Positions 46,094 to 57,360 of a DNA stretch of 64,000 nt are shown here, one piece after another. Under the pieces are notes generated by a model. That model made no database searches. It was given only the letters and a program-made list of their open reading frames with translations, and was not told the origin of the DNA. Source of the DNA: Dickeya aquatica (GTDB lineage Bacteria; Pseudomonadota; Gammaproteobacteria; Enterobacterales; Enterobacteriaceae). The translations under genes were made by a program, and so were the position numbers. The number at the start of each line of letters is the position of its first letter. The first letter of the stretch is position 1. The DNA lies in contig NZ_LT615367.1 of assembly GCF_900095885.1 (NCBI RefSeq), positions 3,162,001 through 3,226,000 on the forward strand, read 5' to 3'.

Positions 46094-47398
46094 TTATGCC
46101 GTTGCAGTCTGGTTCATCAGCTCGTTAAAGCTAACGTTTTTCTCAACAACTTTTGCAGAGGACAGCAGCGTTTCAATCGCCTGTTCTTCCAGAGCGACAT
46201 TGCGCATGTTGTTCAGCATTTCTTTGTTTTTCTTGTAGTACTCAACGACTTCACTCGGGTCTTCATAGGCAGAAGCGATTTCGTCGATCAGCGCGTTTAC
46301 GCGATCTTCATCGGCTTTCAGCTCATTAGACTCAATGACTTCACCGAGCAACAGGCCGACAACAACGCGACGTTTAGCCTGTTCTTCAAACAGTTCGCGT
46401 GGCAGTTCAAGTGCCTGTTTTTCGTTGCCACCAAAACGCTGAGCCGCCTGACGACGCAGAACGTCGATTTCGCCGTCAATCAGCGCCGCGGGCACATCAA
46501 TCTCATTTGCTTTGACCAGACCGTCAATCACCTGAGATTTCACACGGTTACGGATCGCGCCTTTCAGCTCACGTTCCATGTTTTTACGCACTTCAGCGCG
46601 CAAACCATCAATGGAACCGTCTTCAACGCCAAAACGTTTGATGAAATCAGCTGTCAGTTCCGGCAGTTCACGCTCTTCGACTTTCTTCAGAACGATAACG
46701 AACTTAGCATCCTGACCTTTCAGGTTTTCTGCATGGTAGTCTTCCGGGAATTTCACCTCGATCGTGAATTCATCACCTGCTTTATGACCAACAATGCCAT
46801 CTTCAAAACCTGGGATCATACGACCCTGGCCCATTGCCAGCACGAAATCGGACGCTTTACCGCCTTCGAATTCTTCACCACCAACAGAACCGGTGAAATC
46901 GATGGTGACGCGATCTTCTGCACTTGCCGCGCCATCAGCGTCTTTCCAGGTGGCCTGTTGTTTACGCAGCGTATCAAGCATGCCGTCAACATCAGCATCG
47001 GAAACGTCAACCAGCGGTTTTTCAACCTCAATGGTGTCCAGTCCCTTCAACTCAACGTCTGGATAAACTTCAAACTCAACAGAGTATGTAAAATCACCAC
47101 CGACCTGGTATTCGCCCGGAACATAGTTCGGGGCACCAGCCGGATTGATTTTCTCTTTGATGATGGCATCAACAAAGTGACGCTGCATCAGATCGCCCAG
47201 CACGTCCTGACGGACGGATGCGCCATAGCGCTGTTCAACGATTTTCGCTGGCACTTTGCCTTTGCGGAAACCATCGATACGAACTTTTTTAGCCACATTG
47301 ACCAGTTCGCTTTTAACCGCATTCTCAATGCTGTCGGCAGCAACGGTAATGGTTACGCGGCGCCCAAGGCCTTGGGTGGTTTCAACTGAAACTTGCAT
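46094..47398 (-). CDS. tig: Trigger factor, ribosome-bound chaperone
   Basis: 434 aa. The ribosome-binding tail has the FRKGKVP signature ([18 protein letters not shown]). The central FKBP-type prolyl isomerase domain ([20 protein letters not shown]) and the long helical C-terminal arms follow. It meets nascent chains at the ribosome exit. A 437-aa frame on the opposite strand is only its shadow. Intact. Confidence 0.99.
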   Translation of the reverse strand: MQVSVETTQGLGRRVTITVAADSIENAVKSELVNVAKKVRIDGFRKGKVPAKIVEQRYGASVRQDVLGDLMQRHFVDAIIKEKINPAGAPNYVPGEYQVGGDFTYSVEFEVYPDVELKGLDTIEVEKPLVDVSDADVDGMLDTLRKQQATWKDADGAASAEDRVTIDFTGSVGGEEFEGGKASDFVLAMGQGRMIPGFEDGIVGHKAGDEFTIEVKFPEDYHAENLKGQDAKFVIVLKKVEERELPELTADFIKRFGVEDGSIDGLRAEVRKNMERELKGAIRNRVKSQVIDGLVKANEIDVPAALIDGEIDVLRRQAAQRFGGNEKQALELPRELFEEQAKRRVVVGLLLGEVIESNELKADEDRVNALIDEIASAYEDPSEVVEYYKKNKEMLNNMRNVALEEQAIETLLSSAKVVEKNVSFNELMNQTATA

Positions 47399-47698
47399 CT
47401 TGTTACCTCAAAAAATCACAGTGCTCGGTCAACCTCAGAACCCGTTTTCATAAAGCGCCCTGGGGCGACCTTGCTGATCACAGTCTCGCAGAACCAGGAC
47501 GGCCACTTTACCGGACCAGTTCCCTATAGTCAGAAGCGTCCCGAATACATTCCGGAAAATAAGACGCAACATTATAGCGGCATAGGCAGGGCGAGTCGAG
47601 GAGAGTAACCAGGGTATTGCCAGAGGACTTTCACACTTTTCAGCTTATTTGCCTTGTGTGTTTTCGGGGCGAAGCGTCACGCCCCGTCGATACCGGGC
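47399..47698. other. tig-bolA intergenic region, no gene seen
   Basis: 300 bp between the bolA stop and the tig start, both leftward. It carries the tig promoter region and possibly the end of bolA transcription. No clear terminator or small gene was found. Confidence 0.5.
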
Positions 47699-48013
47699 TC
47701 AGCTATCCAATCCAGCGCCACCACACGGCGGCGAAGAAGGTACAGCCATTTGCAAATCCCGCCACTCTGTCGGTGTATAGGTATGCAAAGCCAGTGCATG
47801 CACCCCGCCCTCAAGCTCATCGGCCAAGACACGATAAACAGACCGATGACGGCCAATCACCCGCTCGCCGGTAAAACGTTCACTCACCACCACCACTTTG
47901 AAATGGCTTTCAGAACCGGCAGGCACATTATGACGATAGCTTTCATTAATGACGTCGAGGTATTGCGGCTCAAACTCGGCACGCAGCTTTGCCTCAATGG
48001 TTTCACGAATCAT
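47699..48013 (-). CDS. bolA: BolA stress-response regulator / Fe-S partner
   Basis: 104 aa, E. coli length. The BolA core has [19 protein letters not shown] and [20 protein letters not shown] with the conserved His. BolA binds monothiol glutaredoxins and affects morphology under stress. The Pro/Gly-rich tail ([12 protein letters not shown]) is variable in the family. Confidence 0.97.
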   Translation of the reverse strand: MIRETIEAKLRAEFEPQYLDVINESYRHNVPAGSESHFKVVVVSERFTGERVIGRHRSVYRVLADELEGGVHALALHTYTPTEWRDLQMAVPSSPPCGGAGLDS

Positions 48014-48342
48014 ACAGGGTTCACATAGTTTAAAATTAGCTGTCAGATATCAAGCGTCATGGCCGTTTTCAAACGGCATGCCACATCGTTAGTACATTTA
48101 TCTCTATCGATTCTAGCCACATTTATCACAGCAAGGCAGTTTTATCATCACCGCTTAGCCGCAGATGACTCATGCCCGCGCTCAGGCGCACTTTGGTGCC
48201 AGAAAATCATTGCCCACAATAAAAAACGCACATCACAGCGCCAGATTCTGACCATTTTCTACTCTTTCCCTGACGCAAGACGATGATATGATAACGAACT
48301 GTGTTTATCAGCCAACCACCGTTTCATAACGAGAAGACCGAC
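48014..48342. other. bolA-yajG divergent intergenic region, no gene seen
   Basis: 329 bp between divergent bolA and yajG. It must hold both promoters. No strong inverted repeat or small gene was recognised. Confidence 0.5.
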
Positions 48343-48921
48343 ATGTTAAAAAAACTCCTTTTCCCGTTGTTTGCCGCACTCTTGCTGGCAGGATGCGCCA
48401 GCAAGACCACGACCCTGGATGTCACGCCTAAAATCGCACTTCCCTCTCAAGACCCAACACTGCGTGGCGTTACCATTAGCATTAATGGCGCAGACCAACG
48501 TGCAGACCAATCACTGGCGCGCGTCAACCGCGATGGTCAGTTGGTTACGCTGACACCGTCGCGAGATTTGCGCTTCCTGCTACAAGAAGTGCTGGAAAAA
48601 CAAATGTCAGCACGCGGTTATATGATAGGTACAGGCGGCCCTGTTGCGTTGCAGGTCGTTGTCAATACCCTGTTTGCAGACGTTTCTGAAGGAAACCTGC
48701 GCTACAACATCACTACCCGTGCCGATATCTCCATCATTGCCCAGGCCGCTAATGGTAACAAACAGATTAAGAACTACCGCGCCAGTTATAATGTGCAAGG
48801 TGCGCTTACTGCGACCAACAGCAAGATAACCGAGTCTGTCAATCAAGTGTTGAGCGATGTCATTACGGATATGGCTCAGGACACCAGCATCAGTACCTTT
48901 ATTAAGACTAATTCTCGCTAA
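48343..48921 (+). CDS. yajG: YajG lipoprotein
   Basis: 192 aa from the ATG at 48343 (GAGAAG upstream). MLKKLLFPLFAALLLAGC is a lipoprotein signal with the lipobox LAGC. The rest matches E. coli YajG, an outer-membrane lipoprotein of unknown detailed function. It precedes ampG as in E. coli, with 57 bp between. Confidence 0.95.
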   Translation: MLKKLLFPLFAALLLAGCASKTTTLDVTPKIALPSQDPTLRGVTISINGADQRADQSLARVNRDGQLVTLTPSRDLRFLLQEVLEKQMSARGYMIGTGGPVALQVVVNTLFADVSEGNLRYNITTRADISIIAQAANGNKQIKNYRASYNVQGALTATNSKITESVNQVLSDVITDMAQDTSISTFIKTNSR

Positions 48922-48978
48922 CAGATTAGTTTTTCACCCGGCTTGCCCCGCCAGCGGGGCAAGCACGAAGGATTTTGC

Positions 48979-50448
48979 ATGTTTATCCGTCTTTTCTCGT
49001 TTTTCCATAAACAGAATAACCTGACCTTGCTGGCTTTGGGCTTCGCTTCCGGCTTACCGCTGGCGCTAACCTCTGGCACCTTGCAAGCATGGATGACCGT
49101 AGAAAATGTGGATTTAAAAACCATCGGGTTCTTTTCGCTGGTCGGTCAGGCATATGTGTTCAAGTTTCTCTGGTCGCCGTTCATGGACAGGTACACACCA
49201 CCCTTTATGGGGCGGCGACGCGGCTGGCTGTTGATAACGCAGTTACTGTTGGTCGCAGCCATTACCGCAATAGGTATGCTCGATCCTGCTCGTCATCTCT
49301 GGTGGCTGGCCGTGTTCGCCGTCATTATTGCGTTTTGTTCCGCATCCCAGGATATCGTGTTTGATGCCTATAAAACGGATTTACTGCCACCACAGGAGCG
49401 AGGCAGTGGTGCTGCTATCTCCGTGCTTGGCTACCGTCTTGCCATGCTCGCATCTGGAGGTCTGGCGCTGTGGATTGCCGACCGTTTCCTTGGCTGGCAT
49501 GCGACTTACTGGCTGATGGCCCTCTTGATGCTGCTATGCACACTCGCCACGTTATGGTCGCCAGAGCCGGTGGTGAATGCCCCCTCGCCACGCACGCTGG
49601 AACAGGCGGTAATGGCCCCCTTGCAGGACTTTTTTCGTCGTAACAATGCCTGGCTTATTTTATTATTGATTGTCCTGTACAAACTGGGGGATGCGTTTGC
49701 CGCCAGCCTTAGCACGCCATTTCTAATACGCGGCATGGGCTTTCAACCCGGTGAAGTCGGGTTAGTTAATAAAACGCTTGGCTTATTCGCAACCCTTGTC
49801 GGTGCCCTATACGGTGGCATATTGATGCAGCGCTGGACATTGTTTCGTGCACTGATGATTTTTGGTCTGCTACAAGCGTTATCCAATGCCGGTTACTGGT
49901 TTCTTACCCTCTCAGGCAAACATTTGCTTTCTATGGCCGTGGTTATCTTTTTAGAAAACCTGTGCGCAGGTATGGGAACCGCCGCCTTCGTTGCGCTTCT
50001 TATGGCTTTATGCAACAAATCTTTTTCCGCAACACAGTTTGCTTTGCTCTCGGCGCTTTCTGCCATTGGACGGGTATATGTCGGCCCGATTGCAGGCTGG
50101 CTTGTCGAGATCTACAGTTGGTCATGGTTTTATCTGTTCTCTATTGCCATTGCTGTTCCAGGACTGCTGTTGCTGAAATTATGTCAGCGCACGCTGGACA
50201 CGCCCCTGTCAGAGCAGAAATTCCCACAGCGCAGTGCCTTCCCGCGGCTTTACCGGCTGGCTTCACGCCTTTTTTTCATCGGTAGCGGAGTGTTTATCAT
50301 GGGTTTACTGAGTTGGGCGGCGCGAGCTATCGGCCTGATAGGGTCCGTTGCACCAGAAAATGGGTTGATGAGTATGGGAGCATTGCTGACGCTGGCCGCT
50401 ATTCTGCTCGGCTGCCTGCTTGATTACAGCGCGTCACGCCGTTGCTAA
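48979..50448 (+). CDS. ampG: AmpG muropeptide permease
   Basis: 489 aa (E. coli 491) from the ATG at 48979 with AAGGA upstream. A 12-14-helix MFS transporter: LTLLALGFASGLPLALTSGT, QAYVFKFLWSPFMDRYTPPF and SQDIVFDAYKTDLLPPQERG are AmpG hallmarks. It imports GlcNAc-anhydroMurNAc peptides for cell-wall recycling and so controls ampC-type beta-lactamase induction. Intact. Confidence 0.97.
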   Translation: MFIRLFSFFHKQNNLTLLALGFASGLPLALTSGTLQAWMTVENVDLKTIGFFSLVGQAYVFKFLWSPFMDRYTPPFMGRRRGWLLITQLLLVAAITAIGMLDPARHLWWLAVFAVIIAFCSASQDIVFDAYKTDLLPPQERGSGAAISVLGYRLAMLASGGLALWIADRFLGWHATYWLMALLMLLCTLATLWSPEPVVNAPSPRTLEQAVMAPLQDFFRRNNAWLILLLIVLYKLGDAFAASLSTPFLIRGMGFQPGEVGLVNKTLGLFATLVGALYGGILMQRWTLFRALMIFGLLQALSNAGYWFLTLSGKHLLSMAVVIFLENLCAGMGTAAFVALLMALCNKSFSATQFALLSALSAIGRVYVGPIAGWLVEIYSWSWFYLFSIAIAVPGLLLLKLCQRTLDTPLSEQKFPQRSAFPRLYRLASRLFFIGSGVFIMGLLSWAARAIGLIGSVAPENGLMSMGALLTLAAILLGCLLDYSASRRC

Positions 50449-50655
50449 CGCGTTCACATCATCCAAGACCACTCGTTATCGTGAATGCATGAAGTCTCTC
50501 GTAGAGCCTGCGATAGTAGGCAATCGCACTAGTAGAACATCATTTTATTAAAATATTTCTCATTCCAATTGCTGACATAAAGAAACGTCTATTTCATTAT
50601 GGCGATGTTCTTTCTTCAGTTTCATTATTTCACTCAACCAAAAAGAAACAATAAA

Positions 50656-50671
50656 TTAACATTTAAATTAA
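50656..50671. promoter_or_regulatory. ArcA-box-like site upstream of cyo
   Basis: TTAACATTTAAATTAA differs only by one inserted A from the inverse of the E. coli ArcA-P consensus core (TTAACATTTAATTAAC). ArcA represses cyo when oxygen is low in E. coli, so the site fits its position, 236 bp before cyoA. Confidence 0.45.
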
Positions 50672-50794
50672 AATAGTTCGCAGAGGATTTGTAATTTTTG
50701 AAAAGCGATACATACTTTTTATTAGTTACTTTACTGACTGTTTTTAAAAGTAATTTTTGAAACCGTATTCCAGATGTGACACGCCAGACAAAAG

Positions 50795-50824
50795 TTGTAA
50801 ACGGCTGACTGACATCTCTTTAAT
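50795..50824 (+). promoter_or_regulatory. Possible cyo operon promoter
   Basis: TTGTAA and TTTAAT separated by 18 nt, 83 bp before the cyoA start, fit a sigma-70 promoter. Chosen by eye from an AT-rich region. Confidence 0.4.
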
Positions 50825-50906
50825 CATGTTTACAGTACAGTAACCTTCCCGTAAAATGCCCGCTCGCGTGAAATGACAATAGAGCCCTTGTTATTGAGGT
50901 CGCTAG

Positions 50907-51899
50907 ATGAGACTCAGGAAATACAATAAAATTTTTGGGATGTTGTCTTTAATCGCTACCACACTGCTTCTCAGTGGTTGCGATATGGCATTAATGAATC
51001 CCAAAGGACAAATCGGGTTAGAACAACGTTCGTTGATACTGACAGCTATAGGTTTGATGCTGATCGTTGTCATCCCGGTGATCATTATGACGATCGCTTT
51101 CGCATGGAAGTACAGAGCTTCCAATGAAAAAGCAAAGTACACGCCAAACTGGTCGCACTCTAATAAAATCGAAGCCGTTGTCTGGACGGTACCTATCATC
51201 ATTATCCTCATCCTTGGGACTATCACCTGGAAAACCACCCATTCGCTTGACCCTTATAAGCCTCTGGATTCCAGTGTCAAACCCATTAATGTTGAAGTGG
51301 TGTCACTTGACTGGAAATGGTTGTTCATTTATCCCGAGCTGGGTATCGCTACGGTCAATGAACTGGCATTCCCTGCCAACACGCCGGTGAACTTCAAAAT
51401 CACCTCTGACTCGGTGATGAACTCGTTCTTTATCCCACGTCTCGGCGGGCAAATCTATGCGATGGCCGGTATGCAAACCCAGTTGCATCTGATCGCCAAC
51501 GAAGCGGGTAAATATGACGGTATCTCTGGTGGTTATAGTGGCCATGGCTTCTCAGGCATGAAGTTCACCGCTATCGCTACGCCAGATCAGCAGGCATTTA
51601 ACCAATGGGTTGACAATGTTCGTAAGTCTTCCAAAACACTGAATGCGATGGATGACTTTGAAAAACTGGCTAAACCCAGCGAATACCATCCGGTTGAATA
51701 TTATTCACAGGTAAAACCGGATCTGTTCCGCCAGATCATTATCAAATTCATTGGCAATGACATGCACATGTCACACGGTGAAGGCGAATCAAAGCAGGAA
51801 GGCAGCATGCAGAACCACGCTGGTATGCAAATGCAGCACTCTTCCGATGATTCTAAAAATCACCAGGGCATGAACATGAGCGAGCACTCCTCTCATTAA
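50907..51899 (+). CDS. cyoA: CyoA, cytochrome bo3 ubiquinol oxidase subunit II
   Basis: 330 aa. Lipoprotein signal with LLSGC, then two membrane helices ([38 protein letters not shown]) and a periplasmic cupredoxin-like domain ([20 protein letters not shown]) that has lost the CuA ligands, as in quinol oxidases. The Met/His-rich tail ([20 protein letters not shown]) is a known enterobacterial feature. First gene of cyoABCDE. Confidence 0.97.
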   Translation: MRLRKYNKIFGMLSLIATTLLLSGCDMALMNPKGQIGLEQRSLILTAIGLMLIVVIPVIIMTIAFAWKYRASNEKAKYTPNWSHSNKIEAVVWTVPIIIILILGTITWKTTHSLDPYKPLDSSVKPINVEVVSLDWKWLFIYPELGIATVNELAFPANTPVNFKITSDSVMNSFFIPRLGGQIYAMAGMQTQLHLIANEAGKYDGISGGYSGHGFSGMKFTAIATPDQQAFNQWVDNVRKSSKTLNAMDDFEKLAKPSEYHPVEYYSQVKPDLFRQIIIKFIGNDMHMSHGEGESKQEGSMQNHAGMQMQHSSDDSKNHQGMNMSEHSSH

Positions 51900-51920
51900 A
51901 AGGAGTCGAGGGATAATACG

Positions 51921-53903
51921 ATGTTCGGAAAATTAACTCTTGATGCGATCCCCTACCATGAGCCAATTATCATGGTCACGGTGGCGACAATCATTTTAGG
52001 TGGGTTAGCGCTGCTAGCGGCAGTGACCTATTTCGGTAAGTGGAAATGGTTGTGGAGTGAATGGTTTACCTCCGTTGACCATAAGCGCATCGGTATCATG
52101 TACATCATCGTCGGGCTGGTGATGATGATACGTGGCTTTGCCGATGCCGTGATGATGCGTGGACAGCAGGTCCTGGCATCGGCGGGGGAAGCCGGTTTCC
52201 TTAACCCACATCACTACGACCAGATCTTCACCGCCCATGGCGTTATCATGATTTTCTTCGTGGCGACGCCGTTTGTTGTCGGCCTGATGAACCTGGCCGT
52301 TCCCCTGCAAATTGGGGCGCGAGATGTGGCATTCCCATTCCTGAACTCACTCAGCTTCTGGCTGTTTGTGGTCGGTGTCATTCTCATCAACCTGTCACTG
52401 GGGATTGGTGAATTTGCACAGACGGGTTGGGTGGCTTATCCGCCACTATCCGGTAAAGAGTACAGTCCGGGGGTAGGGGTAGATTATTGGATCTGGAGTT
52501 TGCAGATTTCCGGTGTGGGTACCACCCTGACTGGGGTTAACTTCTTTGCCACCATTCTGAAAATGCGCGCCCCGGGTATGACACTGATGAAAATGCCGGT
52601 GTTTACCTGGACTGCATTGTGTACCAACGTACTGATTATTGCTGCGTTCCCTATTCTCACAGTGACTATTGCACTGCTGACACTGGATCGCTACCTCGGC
52701 ACCCATTTCTTTACCAATGATATGGGTGGCAACATGATGATGTACATCAACCTGATTTGGGCCTGGGGCCATCCGGAAGTGTACATTCTGGTGTTGCCGA
52801 TTTTCGGCGTTTACTCCGAAGTCGTCGCCACCTTCTGTAAAAAACGGCTGTTCGGCTATACCTCACTGGTGTGGGCAACCATCGCCATTACCGTATTGTC
52901 GTTTATCGTTTGGCTGCACCACTTCTTTACGATGGGGTCCGGTGCCAACGTTAACGCATTCTTCGGTATCGCCACGATGATTATTTCCATCCCTACCGGG
53001 GTGAAAATCTTCAACTGGCTGTTCACCATGTATCAAGGCCGTATCCAGCCACACTCTGCCATGTTGTGGACAACAGGTTTTATTATCACCTTCTCCATCG
53101 GTGGCATGACTGGGGTGTTGCTGGCAGTGCCTGGTGCAAACTTCGTGCTGCACAACAGCTTGTTCCTGATAGCCCACTTCCATAACGTTATCATCGGTGG
53201 TGTGGTGTTTGGTTGCTTTGCCGGTATTACCTACTGGTTCCCGAAAGCGTTTGGCTTCAAGCTTAATGAAACCTGGGGCAAACGCGCTTTCTGGTTCTGG
53301 CTCATCGGCTTCTTTGTTGCGTTCATGCCGCTGTATGCATTGGGCTTTATGGGGATGACGCGTCGTCTGAGTCAGCAGATTAACCCAGAATTCCATACCT
53401 TGCTGGTCGTCGCCTCCGTAGGTGCCGGGCTGATTGCTCTGGGTGTGCTCTGCCAGGTGATTCAGTTTGCTGTCAGTATCCGCGATCGCCATCAGAATCT
53501 TGACCTGACCGGGGATCCGTGGGATGCACGCACACTGGAGTGGGCAACATCATCACCGCCGCCGTTCTACAACTTTGCGATTGTGCCGCATGTTCACGAA
53601 CGTGATGCATTCTGGGAATTGAAAGAAAAAGGTGAGGCCTACCGTAAACCGGCAAGTTATGAAGAGATTCATATGCCAAAAAATACCGGCGCTGGCGTCA
53701 TCATTTCTGCTTTCAGCCTGGTATTTGGTTTCGCGATGATCTGGCACATCTGGTGGCTGGCCATTATCGGTTTTGTGGGCATGATTGCGACCTGGATTGT
53801 GCACAGCTTTAACCAGGATGTGGATTATTACGTACCGGTTAAAGACGTCGAAAACATCGAAAACCAAAACTTCGATAAACTCAGTAAAGCAGGCGTGAAA
53901 TAA
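51921..53903 (+). CDS. cyoB: CyoB, cytochrome bo3 ubiquinol oxidase subunit I
   Basis: 660 aa (E. coli 663), haem-copper oxidase with about 15 helices. The copper-B His and cross-linked Tyr are in [14 protein letters not shown], the two further copper ligands in WLHHFFTMG, and the haem ligands in [11 protein letters not shown]. It reduces oxygen to water and pumps protons, with quinol as electron donor. AAGGAG upstream. Intact. Confidence 0.99.
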   Translation: MFGKLTLDAIPYHEPIIMVTVATIILGGLALLAAVTYFGKWKWLWSEWFTSVDHKRIGIMYIIVGLVMMIRGFADAVMMRGQQVLASAGEAGFLNPHHYDQIFTAHGVIMIFFVATPFVVGLMNLAVPLQIGARDVAFPFLNSLSFWLFVVGVILINLSLGIGEFAQTGWVAYPPLSGKEYSPGVGVDYWIWSLQISGVGTTLTGVNFFATILKMRAPGMTLMKMPVFTWTALCTNVLIIAAFPILTVTIALLTLDRYLGTHFFTNDMGGNMMMYINLIWAWGHPEVYILVLPIFGVYSEVVATFCKKRLFGYTSLVWATIAITVLSFIVWLHHFFTMGSGANVNAFFGIATMIISIPTGVKIFNWLFTMYQGRIQPHSAMLWTTGFIITFSIGGMTGVLLAVPGANFVLHNSLFLIAHFHNVIIGGVVFGCFAGITYWFPKAFGFKLNETWGKRAFWFWLIGFFVAFMPLYALGFMGMTRRLSQQINPEFHTLLVVASVGAGLIALGVLCQVIQFAVSIRDRHQNLDLTGDPWDARTLEWATSSPPPFYNFAIVPHVHERDAFWELKEKGEAYRKPASYEEIHMPKNTGAGVIISAFSLVFGFAMIWHIWWLAIIGFVGMIATWIVHSFNQDVDYYVPVKDVENIENQNFDKLSKAGVK

Positions 53904-54514
53904 TGTCCACTACTCTGACTAATCACAATGCAGCCCATGCCGAGCATGGGCACCACGATACCGGTGCCAATAAGGTATTTGGGTTCTGGATTTACCTGAT
54001 GAGCGACTGCATCCTGTTCGGGATGCTGTTTGCAACCTACTCTGTTCTGGTAAACGGCACGGCAGGTGGCCCGACAGGCAAAGACTTGTTTGACCTGAAG
54101 TTCGTGTTAGTCGAAACCTTTGCTCTGCTGTTTAGTAGTATTACTTACGGCATGGCGATGATTGCCATGAACAAGGACAATAAAACTCAGGTGAATGCCT
54201 GGCTGGGCCTGACCTTTCTGTTTGGCCTGGTGTTCATCGGCATGGAAATCTATGAATTCCATCACCTGATTGCTGAAGGGTTTGGGCCTGATCGCAGTGC
54301 TTTCCTGTCCTCCTTCTTTGCCTTGGTCGGCACTCACGGTATCCATGTTACCTCGGGGCTTATCTGGATTGTGGTCATGATGATTCAGGTATCGAAGTTT
54401 GGTCTGACCTCAACCAATAAAACCCGACTGATGTGCCTAAGCTTATTCTGGCACTTCCTTGATGTGGTCTGGATTTGTGTCTTCACTGTTGTTTACCTGA
54501 TGGGGGCGATGTAA
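53903..54514 (+). CDS. cyoC: CyoC, cytochrome bo3 subunit III
   Basis: 203 aa, five membrane helices, E. coli length about 204. [20 protein letters not shown] and [20 protein letters not shown] match CyoC. It starts in the cyoB stop (TAATG) and assists assembly of the proton-pumping core. Confidence 0.98.
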   Translation: MSTTLTNHNAAHAEHGHHDTGANKVFGFWIYLMSDCILFGMLFATYSVLVNGTAGGPTGKDLFDLKFVLVETFALLFSSITYGMAMIAMNKDNKTQVNAWLGLTFLFGLVFIGMEIYEFHHLIAEGFGPDRSAFLSSFFALVGTHGIHVTSGLIWIVVMMIQVSKFGLTSTNKTRLMCLSLFWHFLDVVWICVFTVVYLMGAM

Positions 54515-54846
54515 TGAGTCATTCCACTCACGATCATGCTGGGGCCAGCCACGGTAGCGTGAAGTCCTATCTGATAGGTTTTATTCTGTCCATCATTCTG
54601 ACCGTGATTCCGTTTGGACTGGTGATGAATGGCTCAGCATCCCACAGCGCTATTTTGCTGACTGTACTGGGTTGTGCCGTCGTTCAGATCCTGGTTCATC
54701 TGGTGTATTTCCTGCATCTCAATACGTCGTCGGAAGAACGCTGGAATGTGGTGGCTATTGTGTTTACCGCCCTGATTATCGCCATTGTGGTAGTAGGATC
54801 CCTGTGGATCATGCTCAATGCACACCACAACATGATGATTCAGTAA
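54514..54846 (+). CDS. cyoD: CyoD, cytochrome bo3 subunit IV
   Basis: 110 aa from the ATG at 54514, overlapping cyoC by one base. Three membrane helices ([20 protein letters not shown] ...). The His-rich start [15 protein letters not shown] is typical. It helps copper-B insertion and assembly. Confidence 0.97.
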   Translation: MSHSTHDHAGASHGSVKSYLIGFILSIILTVIPFGLVMNGSASHSAILLTVLGCAVVQILVHLVYFLHLNTSSEERWNVVAIVFTALIIAIVVVGSLWIMLNAHHNMMIQ

Positions 54847-54859
54847 CTGAGCCTTTGAC

Positions 54860-55753
54860 ATGATGATTAAGCAATACCTACAGGTCACCAAACCCGGCAT
54901 CATTTTTGGCAACCTGATTTCCGTTATTGGTGGATTTTTGCTGGCAGCCAAAGGCACCATCGATTATCCACTGTTTGTCGCGACGCTCATTGGCGTGTCG
55001 CTGGTGGTTGCATCGGGTTGCGTCTTTAACAACGTTATCGATCGCGACATCGACAAAAAAATGGAGCGCACCAAAAATCGGGTTCTGGTAAAAGGGTTGA
55101 TTCCTGTGAGAAACACCCTGATTTATGCCTCTCTGCTCGGTATTGCTGGCTTTATGTTGTTGTATCTTGCGGCGAACCCGTTGGCGATGTGGCTGGCAGT
55201 GATGGGGTTTGTGGTGTATGTCGGCGTTTATAGCCTGTACATGAAGCGCCATTCCGTTTACGGCACGCTAATTGGCAGCCTGTCTGGCGCGGCCCCCCCC
55301 GTCATTGGCTACTGCGCTGTTAGCAACCAGTTTGATGCCGGTGCGCTGATTTTGCTGCTGATTTTCAGCCTATGGCAGATGCCGCACTCTTACGCTATCG
55401 CGATTTTCCGCTTTAAGGATTATCAGGCTGCGAATATCCCGGTTCTGCCCGTCGTCAAAGGCATCTCGGTCGCCAAACATCATATTACGCTCTATATTCT
55501 GGCGTTTATGATAGCGACCCTGATGTTATCACTCGGTGGTTATGCCGGTTACAAATACCTGGTGGTGGCAGCAGCAGTAAGCGTTTGGTGGTTAGGGATG
55601 GCATTGTCTGGTTATAAAAACCCGAACGATGACCGTGTCTGGGCCAAAAAACTGTTTCTCTTCTCCATTGTGGCCATTACGTCGCTCAGTTTCATGATGT
55701 CGGTAGACTCGATGGCCCCGGTGCAAGACAGTCTGCTCACCTATTTACATTGA
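54860..55753 (+). CDS. cyoE: CyoE, protohaem IX farnesyltransferase (haem O synthase)
   Basis: 297 aa UbiA-family membrane prenyltransferase. The Asp-rich motif [18 protein letters not shown] is the farnesyl-diphosphate site. It makes haem O for the bo3 oxidase. Last gene of the operon; a strong terminator follows. Its substrate farnesyl diphosphate comes from IspA, encoded 6 kb downstream. Confidence 0.98.
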   Translation: MMIKQYLQVTKPGIIFGNLISVIGGFLLAAKGTIDYPLFVATLIGVSLVVASGCVFNNVIDRDIDKKMERTKNRVLVKGLIPVRNTLIYASLLGIAGFMLLYLAANPLAMWLAVMGFVVYVGVYSLYMKRHSVYGTLIGSLSGAAPPVIGYCAVSNQFDAGALILLLIFSLWQMPHSYAIAIFRFKDYQAANIPVLPVVKGISVAKHHITLYILAFMIATLMLSLGGYAGYKYLVVAAAVSVWWLGMALSGYKNPNDDRVWAKKLFLFSIVAITSLSFMMSVDSMAPVQDSLLTYLH

Positions 55754-55779
55754 TTGACTATCAATCAATACATTTCCTA

Positions 55780-55804
55780 AAACAGACGGGTTTCCCGTCT
55801 GTTT
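55780..55804 (+). terminator. cyo operon terminator
   Basis: AAACAGACGGG and CCCGTCTGTTT with a TTT loop, followed by TTCTTT. 26 bp past the cyoE stop. Confidence 0.92.
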
Positions 55805-55905
55805 TTCTTTCTCACGCCCTGCTCTGCCAAATACGGAAACAAAGCTGTCATTTACGCGTTTTGGTCCGAACACTAAAATAGCCGCAATGACACACCGAGG
55901 TAATC

Positions 55906-57276
55906 ATGAACGACAATCGAATGACGCCCATAGAACGACGGGCAACATGGGGGCTGGGCCTTATCTTCTCACTACGTATGCTGGGTATGTTCATGGTACT
56001 GCCCGTCCTGACGACCTATGGTATGGCCCTACAGGGTGCCAGTGAGTCATTGATTGGTATTGCTATCGGTATTTACGGTTTGATGCAGGCAATTTTTCAA
56101 ATTCCGTTTGGCCTCATGTCCGATCGTATCGGGCGTAAACCCCTCATCATCGGCGGGTTGCTGATATTCATTCTTGGCAGTGTTATCGCAGCACTCAGCG
56201 CGACTATCTGGGGCATTATCCTGGGCCGGGCATTGCAAGGGGCAGGCGCGATTTCTGCGGCAGTCATGGCGCTATTGTCTGATCTGACCCGAGAACAGAA
56301 TCGAACCAAAGCGATGGCGTTTATTGGCGTAAGCTTTGGTATCACCTTCGCCATTGCCATGGTATTAGGGCCCGTCATTACGCATGCTCTCGGGTTAAAA
56401 GCGCTGTTTTGGGGCATTGCGGCTCTGGCGCTGGTCGCGATTGTTATTACATTGCTGGTGATCCCCTCGTCGTCAACACATGTGATGAACCGGGAATCTG
56501 CAATTGTGCGCGGCAACATGAATAAAGTGCTCGCGAATAGTCGATTACTGAAACTCAACATTAGCATCATGTGCCTGCATATTTTACTGATGTCGAGCTT
56601 TGTGGCGCTCCCCCGCGTCATGGAACAGGCAGGACTGGCTGCACAGCATCACTGGAAAGTGTACCTGGTGACAATGCTGGTTTCCTTTGCCGCGGTGGTT
56701 CCGTTTGTGATTTATGCCGAAGTTAAACGCCGGATGAAACAGGTGTTTATTTTTTGTGTGGCAATCCTGATTGTGGCGGAGCTGGTGTTGTTACAGGCAA
56801 GCAATCACACATTATGGCCGCTCTTTATCGGTGTGCAGTTGTTCTTTCTTGGCTTTAATATCATGGAAGCATTACTGCCTTCATTGATTAGTAAAGAATC
56901 ACCTGCCGGTTATAAAGGCACCGCAATGGGTGTCTACTCCACAACACAGTTCATCGGTGTGGCGATAGGCGGTAGCCTTGGTGGCGCACTCTACGATCTG
57001 CACGGTGCCACCGCCGTGTTTGGCGCAGGTTGTCTGCTGGCCGTCGGCTGGTTGCTACTTAGCCTGACAATGCAGGAGCCACCTTATTTGAGCAGCCTGC
57101 GTATTGCGCTACCGGACAACGCGTTAAAAGACCAGTCGTTGGGCGATAAATTACAAAACCACCCCGGTGTCGCCGATGTGGTCATTGCGCCAGAAGAATT
57201 CAGCGCCTATGTAAAAATCGACCGTAAACAAACCAGCCGTCAGCAGCTTGAGCAATGGGTGAGCCAGTACAGTTAA
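55906..57276 (+). CDS. yajR: YajR MFS transporter with C-terminal YAM domain
   Basis: 456 aa. Twelve membrane helices with the MFS motif GLMSDRIGRKPLI, then a cytosolic ferredoxin-like domain (about residues 390-456, GDKLQNHPGVADVVIAPEEF), as in E. coli YajR, whose structure is known. The substrate is not established. Intact, between cyoE and yajQ as in E. coli. Confidence 0.96.
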   Translation: MNDNRMTPIERRATWGLGLIFSLRMLGMFMVLPVLTTYGMALQGASESLIGIAIGIYGLMQAIFQIPFGLMSDRIGRKPLIIGGLLIFILGSVIAALSATIWGIILGRALQGAGAISAAVMALLSDLTREQNRTKAMAFIGVSFGITFAIAMVLGPVITHALGLKALFWGIAALALVAIVITLLVIPSSSTHVMNRESAIVRGNMNKVLANSRLLKLNISIMCLHILLMSSFVALPRVMEQAGLAAQHHWKVYLVTMLVSFAAVVPFVIYAEVKRRMKQVFIFCVAILIVAELVLLQASNHTLWPLFIGVQLFFLGFNIMEALLPSLISKESPAGYKGTAMGVYSTTQFIGVAIGGSLGGALYDLHGATAVFGAGCLLAVGWLLLSLTMQEPPYLSSLRIALPDNALKDQSLGDKLQNHPGVADVVIAPEEFSAYVKIDRKQTSRQQLEQWVSQYS

Positions 57277-57291
57277 CGCTAATGACGCAGG

Positions 57292-57325
57292 AATAAATCG
57301 GGCACCCATGGGTGCCCGATTTATT
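57292..57325. terminator. Bidirectional terminator between yajR and yajQ
   Basis: A perfect 34-bp palindrome: AATAAATCGGGCACCC, AT, and its complement. It serves both converging genes. Confidence 0.88.
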
Positions 57326-57360
57326 TAGAACTAGCAGAGATAATGGCCGCAATAGCAGCG

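Larger units (their letters stand above)
50449..50906. other. ampG-cyoA intergenic region, AT-rich; no gene seen
   Basis: 458 bp, clearly more A/T-rich than the flanks between 50530 and 50760. It contains an ArcA-box-like sequence (50656-50671) and a plausible cyo promoter (50795-50824). No ampG terminator with a T tract was found and no small gene is evident. Confidence 0.6.

Noticed and set aside
46076..47389. 437-codon open frame on the plus strand
   Set aside because: It is exactly antisense to tig, has Phe/Asn-rich composition typical of a shadow, and lacks any ribosome site or family resemblance.
52863..53492. 209-codon His/Gln-rich frame antisense to cyoB
   Set aside because: Composition reflects the complement of a membrane protein gene; there is no start signal or family match.
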